From assembly GCA_029265315.1 (NCBI GenBank), contig JAJUJM010000002.1, positions 239,473-303,472 on the forward strand: a stretch of 64,000 bases of DNA, given 5' to 3'. The notes below the pieces were generated by a model. That model made no database searches, had not been told where the DNA came from, and saw nothing but the letters and a program-made list of their open reading frames with translations. The position numbers were made by a program, and so were the translations under genes. Of this stretch, positions 53,848 through 64,000 are shown piece by piece. Every line of letters starts with the position of its first letter. The stretch's first letter is position 1. This stretch comes from Actinomycetota bacterium. Lineage in GTDB: Bacteria > Actinomycetota > Coriobacteriia > Anaerosomatales > PHET01.

Positions 53848-54125
53848 GCGTCCACCTGCCTACTGTGCTCGTACAGTCCGCGTGCGAACAGCAGGAATGC
53901 GACTCCGGATGCGAGCAGCGCTGCATGCTCCAGAAGGTTGAGCCATTCGCCCAACACACCACCCAGGCCCTCTGCGATGGTCGCGACGCACGCGACGAGA
54001 ATGCAGCCGTAGGAGACGAGCCACCACGGCGACTCACGCAACACCGTGGTGCGACGCCGAACCGAGAGGACCAGCGGCGCGACCGCGAGAGCAACGACCA
54101 AGTCCACGAACTCGCTTGGTTGCAC
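53844..54125 (-). CDS. 93-aa membrane protein paired with the PAS protein
   Basis: The product starts at GTG (VQPSEFVDLVVALAVAPLVL) after GGGGTGTG. It has three hydrophobic segments, including WLVSYGCILVACVATIAEGLG and LEHAALLASGVAFLLFARG. The layout resembles the membrane part of the PAS protein encoded next, which suggests that the two could form a membrane pair. No known family is recognised. The ATGA overlap shows translational coupling. Confidence 0.6.
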   Translation of the reverse strand: MQPSEFVDLVVALAVAPLVLSVRRRTTVLRESPWWLVSYGCILVACVATIAEGLGGVLGEWLNLLEHAALLASGVAFLLFARGLYEHSRQVDA

Positions 54126-54259
54126 TACACACCCCGATTCCGTCCCAAGGCGCCCTTGGAGAGTGTACCCGAAGACGCATGAGGCGGTACCGGGCCTTGG
54201 GCGACGAAGTGTGCAAGAATCGTCTCAGGAACCCGTTTCCGTCACGAGAGGCGGTCGCC

Positions 54260-55231
54260 ATGAACTGCCCCGTATGTGGAGCCCCCGTCGCGCCCGCCGA
54301 CACCTTCTGTGCGTCGTGCGGCCACGCCATGGCGCCAAGCGCCGCGGAACAACCGACGGCGGTCCTGCCGACACAACAGATGCCGAGCGCTCACGTCACA
54401 CCACCTCCGCCTCCCGTACCGAACCCGCCCCCGGGAACCTATGCGCCACGACAAGCGGGCTACCCTGCGCCCAGCACGTATCAGCCAGCGGGCGGCGCAG
54501 TACCCACGGAAGCTTCCTCTGGCCCGAACATCGCACTCATCGTCGGTGTCGTGCTGGGAGGGATAGCGCTGCTGGCTGTGGCCACGGCGGTGGTCGTCTT
54601 CGCAGTGATGCCGCGTCTCACGAGCAGACCAGAACCAACTCCCGTGCCCACTGAGACACAGGCCCCCGCACCTGCCGAACCTCCCGCAGCTGAGATCCCC
54701 GCCGGCGTGTACCCCGAGGCGCTTCAAGCCGCTCGCGCCGAAGTGCCGGACGATTATGTGATCGAGCTCGCAGATGAGACCGACCAGCGCAAGGTCTACT
54801 GGGCTGGTCCACCGAACAGCGAGTGGGACGCTGTCATCGTGGTCGACAAGGTCGAACAGGGCTGGAAGGTGGCCGAGACCTCACCGTTCAACGCCTCAGC
54901 TCCGGACGGAGACGCCGACTCGCAACCGGGCGCCGATACCGCGGCAGCCGAGGATGTCGTCAAGCGATTCCTGGACGCCATCAAGGACGACAAGCCGGAC
55001 CAGGCCCAGCGGCTCACCATCGCACCGTTTCGCAACGACCCGGCAAGCGCGCAGTACTCCAATGGAGAGTTCAAGAGCTACACCATCGACCGCACTGAGT
55101 CCGAGAGCGACGGGACGTTTTGGGTCTACACCACCCAGACCTGGTCATACGGAACTGAGAAGTGGCGCTACGATGTCGTGCCCACGGAGGCCGGCCTTCG
55201 TATCCGGAACCTGGAATACGTCGAACAGTGA
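54260..55231 (+). CDS. zinc-ribbon membrane protein with C-terminal extracellular domain
   Basis: The 323-aa protein begins with a zinc ribbon (MNCPVCGAPVAPADTFCASCG) that sits in the cytosol. Then comes a long Pro-rich linker, a transmembrane helix (ALIVGVVLGGIALLAVATAVVVFAV, about 95-120; core residues only cited in part here) and a Pro/Thr stalk. Outside are two small domains, one near 160-210 and an NTF2-like one (DVVKRFLDAIKDDKPDQAQRL) near 235-323. Similar zinc-ribbon/linker/TM proteins are common and uncharacterised in actinomycetes. The ATG at 54260 has GAGAGGCGG upstream. Confidence 0.72.
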   Translation: MNCPVCGAPVAPADTFCASCGHAMAPSAAEQPTAVLPTQQMPSAHVTPPPPPVPNPPPGTYAPRQAGYPAPSTYQPAGGAVPTEASSGPNIALIVGVVLGGIALLAVATAVVVFAVMPRLTSRPEPTPVPTETQAPAPAEPPAAEIPAGVYPEALQAARAEVPDDYVIELADETDQRKVYWAGPPNSEWDAVIVVDKVEQGWKVAETSPFNASAPDGDADSQPGADTAAAEDVVKRFLDAIKDDKPDQAQRLTIAPFRNDPASAQYSNGEFKSYTIDRTESESDGTFWVYTTQTWSYGTEKWRYDVVPTEAGLRIRNLEYVEQ

Positions 55232-55237
55232 CGACCG

Positions 55238-56755
55238 TCAGGGTGTGACCTCTTTGGCGATGAGGCAGATGACCGGGTAGCGCAACTCGTAGCTTGTCGA
55301 TGGCGGCGGGAACTGTCCCACGACGACACCGGCCGTCCGCCCGGGCATCAGGACCTCGACGATCACCGGCTTGAACCCAGCGTTCGAGACGGCAGCCGTG
55401 GCTTCAGCTGACGACGAGCCGACGATCGACGGCACGAGCGCTGTGGTCACAGGCCCCCTCGAGACGAGTAGGCCGACGCTATCGCCGGATTGCACGCGGC
55501 GGCCTGCGAACGGCATCTGGGAGATCACCGTGCCCCTCGCGACCGTCGGGTGGAACTGGAAGACCACCACCGCTTTGAGTCCCGCCGCTCGTACCGCTTG
55601 GACAGCCTCCCTGCGTGTGTCATTGACGACGTCAGGCACCGAGACCGTGCCTGAACCGAAGCCCTTCGACACGAGCACCTGAACTGAACTCGAAGGCGCG
55701 AGCGCGGTGCCCGGGAGCGGAGTCTGGGTGACGACGACGCCGGCGCCGATGCTCGGATCGAGCGACTGGTAGACCCGCGCGGTCAGCCCTTTCGCGCCGA
55801 GCAGCGCCACCGCATCACCTTCGCTGAGACCTGTGACCGCGGGCACCGTCGTGTCTCCCGGCGCCGGGCCCTTCGACACCATGAGGGCCACAGGACTGCC
55901 TGGCATGAGCTCGACACCGTGACCGGGGACCTGAGCGATGACGAAGCCTGTCGCCGCTGTCGCGTTGTGTGAGCGCACCTCGGCAGGACGCAATCGGGCT
56001 TTCGCGAGCAGTACCGCCGCGTCCTCGAGACTCAGTCCAACCACGTTCGGCACCTTGGCCTGCTCTGGTGCGGCGGCCACGACGAACGAGACGGCTTCGT
56101 TGGGCTTGAGACGAGAACCCGCCTCGGGGTTCTGCGAGATGATGGTGCCGACGGGCGCGACGTCGGTCGGGACCTCGCTGACATCGCCCAACGTCAATGC
56201 GACATCGTTCAGAGCCTGCGTCGCCTCTGCGGCCTGTTGTCCCACAAGGTCCGGCACCACGATCTCGCGTGCGGTCATCCACCACCATGCATACGTGGCA
56301 CCACCGGCGGCCATGGCGACCGCCAGACCCACGAGCAACCATACCCACCAGCGCGCGCGACGCTGGGGTCCCATATCGATCTCGAGAGGCTGGCCAAGAG
56401 GACCCGTGGCTTCAGCCTCGCCAGACGGCTGGTCGGACTGCACGGATGAAGCCTCATCATCGCCCTGCGAAAGCTCTGCGTCATGCATGCCGTCGCCCTC
56501 AGACCCGGCCTCTCGGAAGCCAAGGGGCGACTCGGCCCAGTAGACCGACTCCGCGCCAGACTCCACCGCCGTGACATCCGCCGACTGAACTTCCGGTATC
56601 TCCGCTTCCGAGGTCTCTGAGTCCGGCTCCGCTCGCTCCGGGTCATCGCCGGCGGCGTCCGCCCCGACGATGCCCTCACCGTCAGCCGGAGCCTCGGCGG
56701 TCTCACCCTCGCGGTCCGCATCTTCGGATTTGTGCGGCGCCGTGTCGTCAACCAT
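55238..56755 (-). CDS. membrane protein with five extracellular PASTA domains
   Basis: The 505-aa protein has an acidic, disordered N-terminal 130 residues in the cytosol, one transmembrane helix (WVWLLVGLAVAMAAGGATYAW), and then five PASTA repeats. Examples of repeat starts are VPDLVGQQAAEATQALN, VPNVVGLSLEDAAVLLAKA, VPAVTGLSEGDAVALLGAK and VPDVVNDTRREAVQAVRAA. PASTA domains bind peptidoglycan fragments and are normally the sensors of Ser/Thr kinases. This protein has no kinase domain. ATG 56755 is chosen because GAGGG lies six bases ahead. It lies 16 bp after gatA in one operon. Confidence 0.88.
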   Translation of the reverse strand: MVDDTAPHKSEDADREGETAEAPADGEGIVGADAAGDDPERAEPDSETSEAEIPEVQSADVTAVESGAESVYWAESPLGFREAGSEGDGMHDAELSQGDDEASSVQSDQPSGEAEATGPLGQPLEIDMGPQRRARWWVWLLVGLAVAMAAGGATYAWWWMTAREIVVPDLVGQQAAEATQALNDVALTLGDVSEVPTDVAPVGTIISQNPEAGSRLKPNEAVSFVVAAAPEQAKVPNVVGLSLEDAAVLLAKARLRPAEVRSHNATAATGFVIAQVPGHGVELMPGSPVALMVSKGPAPGDTTVPAVTGLSEGDAVALLGAKGLTARVYQSLDPSIGAGVVVTQTPLPGTALAPSSSVQVLVSKGFGSGTVSVPDVVNDTRREAVQAVRAAGLKAVVVFQFHPTVARGTVISQMPFAGRRVQSGDSVGLLVSRGPVTTALVPSIVGSSSAEATAAVSNAGFKPVIVEVLMPGRTAGVVVGQFPPPSTSYELRYPVICLIAKEVTP

Positions 56756-56771
56756 CGTCATCCCTCTCGTC

Positions 56772-58274
56772 TCACGCGCGTGCTTGAAGCTCACGTACCA
56801 ACGGCGGGGTCACATCGAACGCGACAGCGCGCTCGAGCGCCCTGGCCGCACGCAGCACGACCCCTTCGGCGAAGTGTGTCCCTATGAGTTGGATGCCGAC
56901 CGGCAGCTCCGAATCGTCGCCGAGCCCCACAGGGACCGATACGGCACAGTTGCCCGCCAGATTGACCGGGATCGTGTAGACGTCCGACAGATACATCGCA
57001 AGCGGATCTGCTGATTTCTCACCGATTCTGAACGCCGTCGTCGGCGAGGTGGGAGTGAGCAGCACATCATGGTCAGCGAAGGCCCGCTCGAAGTCCCGGA
57101 TGATCACGGTCCGGGCCTTCTGGGCCTGCCCGTAGTAGGCGTCGTAGTAGCCTGCGGACAGCGCGTACGTCCCGAGCATGATGCGCCGGATGGCTTCCGG
57201 CCCGAAGCCCTCGGCCCGCGAGCGCATGTACAGGTCCAACACGTCTTTGGCATCGGCGACCCGGTGACCGTACCGTATACCGTCGAAGCGCGCGAGGTTC
57301 GATGACGCTTCCGCGGGCCCGATGATGTAGTAGGCCGACAGCCCGTACCGTGCGCTCGGCAGTTCGACCTCGCCGACCTCGGCTCCAAGCGCAGCGAACA
57401 GCTCTGCCGCGGCCATCGTGGCGCTCTTGACCTCAGGAGCCACCCCTTCCATGTCGAGCATATCGGTGACCACGCCGATCCTGAGACCTGACGCACCCCG
57501 CTCCAAGTCCCGGGTGAAGTCCTCGTGCGGGCGATCGACACTCGTGGCATCCATCGGGTCCTTGCCGCAGATCGCGTTCAATGCGAGCGCGCACTCCTCG
57601 ACCGACTTCGAGAACGGTCCGATCTGGTCAAGCGAAGAAGCGAACGCCACGCACCCGTAGCGCGAGACCCGGCCGTAGGTCGGCTTCATCGCCACGACTC
57701 CGCAGAACGCTCCCGGTTGCCTGATCGATCCGCCCGTATCGCTTCCCAGGGTGATCGTCGCCATCCCCGCCGAGACCGCTGCTGCCGAGCCTCCGGAGGA
57801 GCCCCCCGGGACGCGCTCAAGGTCCCACGGATTGTGCGTGGGGCCGAACGCGGAGTTCTCGGTTGACGAACCGAACGCGAACTCGTCCATGTTGAGCTTG
57901 CCCACCGGGACTCCCCCGGCCTTGATGAGCCTGGCGACCGCAGTGCAGTCGTACACGCTCTCGTGGTTCGCGAGGATGCGCGATGAGCACGTGGTACGAG
58001 TTCCGATGAGGTTCATGTTGTCCTTGAAGGCCACGGGCACACCCGCCAAGGGCGGCAACTCTTCCGGACTGGCTCCGGAGCGCACCATGTCGTCCACTCG
58101 GTCGGCGCTCGCGTAGGCCAACTCACGCGTCACCTCGTTGAACGCTCGGACGCGGTCATCGCAGGCCTCGATGCGCGCGAATGCCCCGTCTGCGACCTCG
58201 CGCGCGGAGAGATCGCCGCGCAGGATGGCGGCGCGGATCTCAGGTGCGGTAAGCGCGGACAAGTCGACCGTCAC
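56772..58274 (-). CDS. gatA: glutamyl-tRNA(Gln) amidotransferase subunit A
   Basis: The 500-aa amidase-signature subunit frees ammonia from glutamine for tRNA transamidation. The Ser-cisSer-Lys triad region is visible in VPGGSSGGSAAAVSAG and TLGSDTGGSIRQPGAFCG, with the Lys of VAFKDNMN. Its ATG overlaps the gatC stop by 4 bp. It belongs to a gatC-gatA-PASTA operon, while gatB stands separately. The length and the conserved end (LAGNCAVSVPVGLGDD) are normal. Confidence 0.96.
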   Translation of the reverse strand: MTVDLSALTAPEIRAAILRGDLSAREVADGAFARIEACDDRVRAFNEVTRELAYASADRVDDMVRSGASPEELPPLAGVPVAFKDNMNLIGTRTTCSSRILANHESVYDCTAVARLIKAGGVPVGKLNMDEFAFGSSTENSAFGPTHNPWDLERVPGGSSGGSAAAVSAGMATITLGSDTGGSIRQPGAFCGVVAMKPTYGRVSRYGCVAFASSLDQIGPFSKSVEECALALNAICGKDPMDATSVDRPHEDFTRDLERGASGLRIGVVTDMLDMEGVAPEVKSATMAAAELFAALGAEVGEVELPSARYGLSAYYIIGPAEASSNLARFDGIRYGHRVADAKDVLDLYMRSRAEGFGPEAIRRIMLGTYALSAGYYDAYYGQAQKARTVIIRDFERAFADHDVLLTPTSPTTAFRIGEKSADPLAMYLSDVYTIPVNLAGNCAVSVPVGLGDDSELPVGIQLIGTHFAEGVVLRAARALERAVAFDVTPPLVRELQARA

Positions 58275-58576
58275 GACAGGTCACCTCCGGGACCCACGAT
58301 CTGCGGTATCACGAAGGCGCCGTCCTGCGCCATGGGGGCGTTCCTGAGTGCGTCCTCGCGCGAAAGACAGGGCCTGGGCTCATCCGCCCGGACCTCGTTG
58401 ACCATGGGAATCGCGTGCGAGGTGGGCTCGACATCAGCCAGGTCGAGCTGTTGGATGGCGTCTATGTGCCCGAGGATGGAGTTCAGCTCGGCGCCCAGCG
58501 TCTCCACCTGCTCATCGGTCAGAGCCAGACGCGCGAGCAACGCGACGTGGCGTACTTCCTCTTCGGATAGCGACAT
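58271..58576 (-). CDS. gatC: glutamyl-tRNA(Gln) amidotransferase subunit C
   Basis: The 101-aa small subunit wraps around GatA and joins it to GatB. MSLSEEEVRHVALLARLALT at the start and LDLADVEPTSHAIPMVNEVR with RADEPRPCLSREDALRNAP are typical. The ATG at 58576 follows GAGAAGACGAA. An open frame back to 58711 has no support. The stop overlaps gatA by 4 bp. Confidence 0.95.
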   Translation of the reverse strand: MSLSEEEVRHVALLARLALTDEQVETLGAELNSILGHIDAIQQLDLADVEPTSHAIPMVNEVRADEPRPCLSREDALRNAPMAQDGAFVIPQIVGPGGDLS

Positions 58577-58720
58577 TTCGTCTTCTCGGCTCCTAGAGTC
58601 GTCAGCGGCATCCCGGCGTCTGCATGGCGACGCACAGGTGACCCAATCATACCCGAGGGACAGCGGACCTCGGCGCAGAAGCGGTTCACGTGAGATTCCC
58701 GCGCGCGCCACGGGAGCGTG

Positions 58721-62002
<3,282 letters not shown>

Positions 62003-62110
62003 TCGCAGGTCCTCCCCTCGGATTGGCCGCGCGATCGCACGCGCGAACGACGTCCATCATCGTAACCGTTGTGGCAGCGTCGTGACGCGGTGATACGGCG
62101 AGGTGGCTCG

Positions 62111-63478
62111 CTACCGTGGAGCGGACGTGCCCTCGACCGTGGGGGTCACCGGGAGGCTGGCCTCAGTCGCAGCGCCCGGTGCGCTCGGGACCTCAGAGCC
62201 GGACGGAGTCTCGGCATCGACGGGCACGTCGTCGACCGGGGCCACACCCTCGCCGCCCGCTGCGCTGGCGGGGACCGATGGCACGGACGATTCGTCCGCG
62301 ATCTCGTCCTCGGGGTCGACATCAGGCGAGACGTCGGGAACCACCACCACCGTGGCGACCTCCGGCGACTGCGACGACGGAGAGGAGCCCGAGACAGATG
62401 TCGTCGGAGAACATGACGCTCCCGCGACCGCCACGGTCGCCTCGACGGCGGCGGGACCATGAGTGGCGATGTTCGATTCAGGGATGTCGGAGTGGATGTG
62501 GCCTTGGGCGCACTGCGCGTCGTGCATCTGTTGCGGCTTCTCGACCCGGCGCTCACTCACGCGGCCCGCGACGGGCGCGACTGCGATGGCGGCAGCGACA
62601 GCGACAGCCGTGACTTTTGCCGTCGTAAGGCCCAGCGCCTCGAAAGACGCTGGCGCACTTCCCAACGTCTCAAGGGCCCGCTGGAACACGCCAAGGCCCT
62701 CGGCACGAAGACCGGCGAGGGGCAGCAGAACGGCAAGGCGCTTGGGGTCTGCAGCCAATCGGCGTTCTCGCGCGCAGCGGGGACAGCCGGCGATGTGCTC
62801 GGCGAGCCATGCCCTCTCCCCGGCTTCGATCCCAGACCCTCTGTCGCGGTACATGTACTCGACCGCACGTCGACAATCGCCGGGCAGGTCGGACAACTCA
62901 GCGTACTCTCGACCGAACGCGTCCCGAGCACGGCACACCAACGTATCGACCGCGCCCGGATTCAAACCCATCGTCTCGCCGATCTCGACCGACGAAAGGC
63001 CGTGCATCTCACGCAGGATGAGCGCGCTTCGATACCGGGGGCGCAGCCTGGCCAACGCGAGGAACACGAGCTTGGCGTCCTCACGACGGAACATCCCTTC
63101 CGCAGCATCGGCGCCTTGCGCGATGAGCTCGGTGTCGTCATCGACCGGCAGCGAGTCCGGCATGCGCTTGAGGCGACGCACATGATCGATGACCGCACTT
63201 CGGGCGACGGTGAACACCCAAGCGCGCGCGCTATGGACCTCTTCAGAGGAGCGTGAGCGGTTGATGCGCAAGAAGGTCTCTTGGGCGACGTCCTCGGCCG
63301 CGGCCGGATCCATGAGGCGTGCCAAGCAGTAGCCGTACACCAGTGCGTGGAACCGGCGATACAGCTCGGCGAACGCCAACTCCTGACCTTCGCGAGCGCG
63401 CTCGAGCAGCGCCTCGTCGCTCACACGGCGAAGTGCGAACCCACTCAGACTGAACGACCGCACGCCCATATCATCCAA
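62111..63478 (-). CDS. ECF sigma factor fused to zinc-finger anti-sigma and membrane tail
   Basis: The 455-aa protein joins three parts. Residues about 15-190 are an ECF sigma factor with region 2 (FAELYRRFHALVYGYCLARL, AEDVAQETFLRI) and region 4 (LRPRYRSALILREMHGLSSVEIGETMG, here in part). Next, a ZAS-type anti-sigma zinc finger shows H-x3-C-x2-C in LAEHIAGCPRCARER. A hydrophobic segment (TAKVTAVAVAAAIAVAPVAG) would cross the membrane, and a 145-residue acidic Ser/Pro/Val tail would lie outside. A sigma factor tied to its own inhibitor may be released by cleavage. The start is ATG 63478 or 63469. Confidence 0.82.
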   Translation of the reverse strand: MDDMGVRSFSLSGFALRRVSDEALLERAREGQELAFAELYRRFHALVYGYCLARLMDPAAAEDVAQETFLRINRSRSSEEVHSARAWVFTVARSAVIDHVRRLKRMPDSLPVDDDTELIAQGADAAEGMFRREDAKLVFLALARLRPRYRSALILREMHGLSSVEIGETMGLNPGAVDTLVCRARDAFGREYAELSDLPGDCRRAVEYMYRDRGSGIEAGERAWLAEHIAGCPRCARERRLAADPKRLAVLLPLAGLRAEGLGVFQRALETLGSAPASFEALGLTTAKVTAVAVAAAIAVAPVAGRVSERRVEKPQQMHDAQCAQGHIHSDIPESNIATHGPAAVEATVAVAGASCSPTTSVSGSSPSSQSPEVATVVVVPDVSPDVDPEDEIADESSVPSVPASAAGGEGVAPVDDVPVDAETPSGSEVPSAPGAATEASLPVTPTVEGTSAPR

Positions 63479-63540
63479 TCATGACGAATCGTTCCGAAGA
63501 CACCTTACACCCTGCGCGCGACATCGTGCGCGTCCAAGAC

Positions 63541-64000
63541 TCAGAGCACCCTCGGGTCCACGGGTCGAAGTTCGATATCGCCCCAGGCCCCCAAGTGCTC
63601 CCCGATGACGATGACGACACCGCGAACGCCCTCGATCCGCGATCCCGACTCCAGCCCGGCTTCGATATCGCAGGCATCGTGGACGCGGTTCCCGACCGCG
63701 CTGGCGGCGGCATCGGCGAGCGCCCCACCGTCAGCGATGACGGTGGCCGCACGCGCACGACCCAGGCTGACCGAAGGTCCGATGGTCGCTGACGAGGTCG
63801 CGACCGCGCACGGCATCGCGCTCGACGGCAGCCTGACGCCCAGGGCAGCCATCGGACCGTCCCCACTCCATACGGCGATCGTCCGGTCAGACGGACCCGC
63901 CAACCACACGTCCCCCCCGTTCTCGACGACCACGTGCCCCGAGAGCTCCATGAGCGCGCGACCCACCGCCTCGGCGAACGCGCCGGCCACCGCGGCCATC
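63541..64000 (-). CDS. UPF0280 / ApbE-like protein, C-terminal part
   Basis: The frame continues past the right edge, so the N-terminus is missing. The 150 or so residues visible match the UPF0280 family, related to the FMN transferase ApbE: GVRLPSSAMPCAVATSSATIG, SLGRARAATVIADGGALADA and ASAVGNRVHDACDIE, here cited in part. The Asp-Ala-Ala region resembles the metal-flavin site of ApbE. Possible flavinylation or archaeal-like cofactor role is unproven. It is upstream of the sigma gene on the same strand by 62 bp. Confidence 0.8.
   Translation of the reverse strand, partial: MAAVAGAFAEAVGRALMELSGHVVVENGGDVWLAGPSDRTIAVWSGDGPMAALGVRLPSSAMPCAVATSSATIGPSVSLGRARAATVIADGGALADAAASAVGNRVHDACDIEAGLESGSRIEGVRGVVIVIGEHLGAWGDIELRPVDPRVL

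Overview
The window is high-GC, gene-dense DNA from a bacterial chromosome. It has short spacers, many 4-bp ATGA/GTGA start-stop overlaps and frequent GTG starts. A DUF2469-type protein (an actinobacterial marker), a very large multihaem cytochrome c, a respiratory complex I without its NADH-input subunits, and a central-carbon gene set resembling the Re-citrate synthase type together suggest an anaerobic or microaerophilic actinomycete, perhaps Coriobacteriia-like. That placement is inference. I saw no rRNA, tRNA, CRISPR array, insertion sequence or prophage.

Layout. 1-3.9 kb: ilvD-ilvB-ilvN (branched-chain amino acids, minus strand) behind a T-box-like leader. 3.9-8.6 kb: a secreted cytochrome with 36 CXXCH and 7 longer-spaced candidate haem sites plus a C-terminal discoidin domain, behind a promoter with a CRP/FNR-like palindrome. 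8.6-12.3 kb: a beta-propeller protein, an isocitrate-type dehydrogenase, an L,D-transpeptidase and a small exported protein. 12.4-14.9 kb: a plus-strand O-acylation cassette (SGNH-like protein, MBOAT, 40-aa DltX-like microprotein). 14.9-19.4 kb: a DUF5658 protein, a HEAT-like protein, aconitase-family small and large subunits, and a Re-citrate/homocitrate synthase. 19.5-29.6 kb: a metallopeptidase, an RlmKL-type rRNA methyltransferase, an NlpC/P60-like protein, a NYN RNase-like protein, secreted propeller and PPC proteins, a small glutaredoxin, a beta-hydroxyacid dehydrogenase, an acetyltransferase and a flavoprotein. 29.8-32.8 kb: a cyclic-2,3-diphosphoglycerate-synthetase-like protein, carbamate kinase and an orphan. 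32.9-36.3 kb: pncA-pncB (NAD salvage) and a cytosolic Fe-S protein. 36.3-39.6 kb: two paralogous membrane proteins, one apparently a selenoprotein with a U-P-A-C thioredoxin motif read through an in-frame TGA, plus a HEAT-like protein and a DegV protein. 39.7-49.5 kb: the nuo operon A-B-CD-H-I-J-K-M-L-N. 49.8-64 kb: envelope proteins, gatB, a PAS membrane protein, a zinc-ribbon protein, a PASTA protein, gatA-gatC, a CPBP protease, ligA, a DUF2469 protein, a fused ECF sigma/anti-sigma protein and the end of a UPF0280 protein.

How the parts fit. Citrate synthase, aconitase and isocitrate dehydrogenase candidates could form an oxidative route to 2-oxoglutarate. The nuo operon and multihaem cytochrome point to quinone-linked respiration, with electrons possibly delivered to an extracellular acceptor. 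The most notable leads are the predicted selenoprotein, the MBOAT microprotein, the cytochrome-discoidin fusion and its operator, and the cDPGS-like/carbamate-kinase pair.
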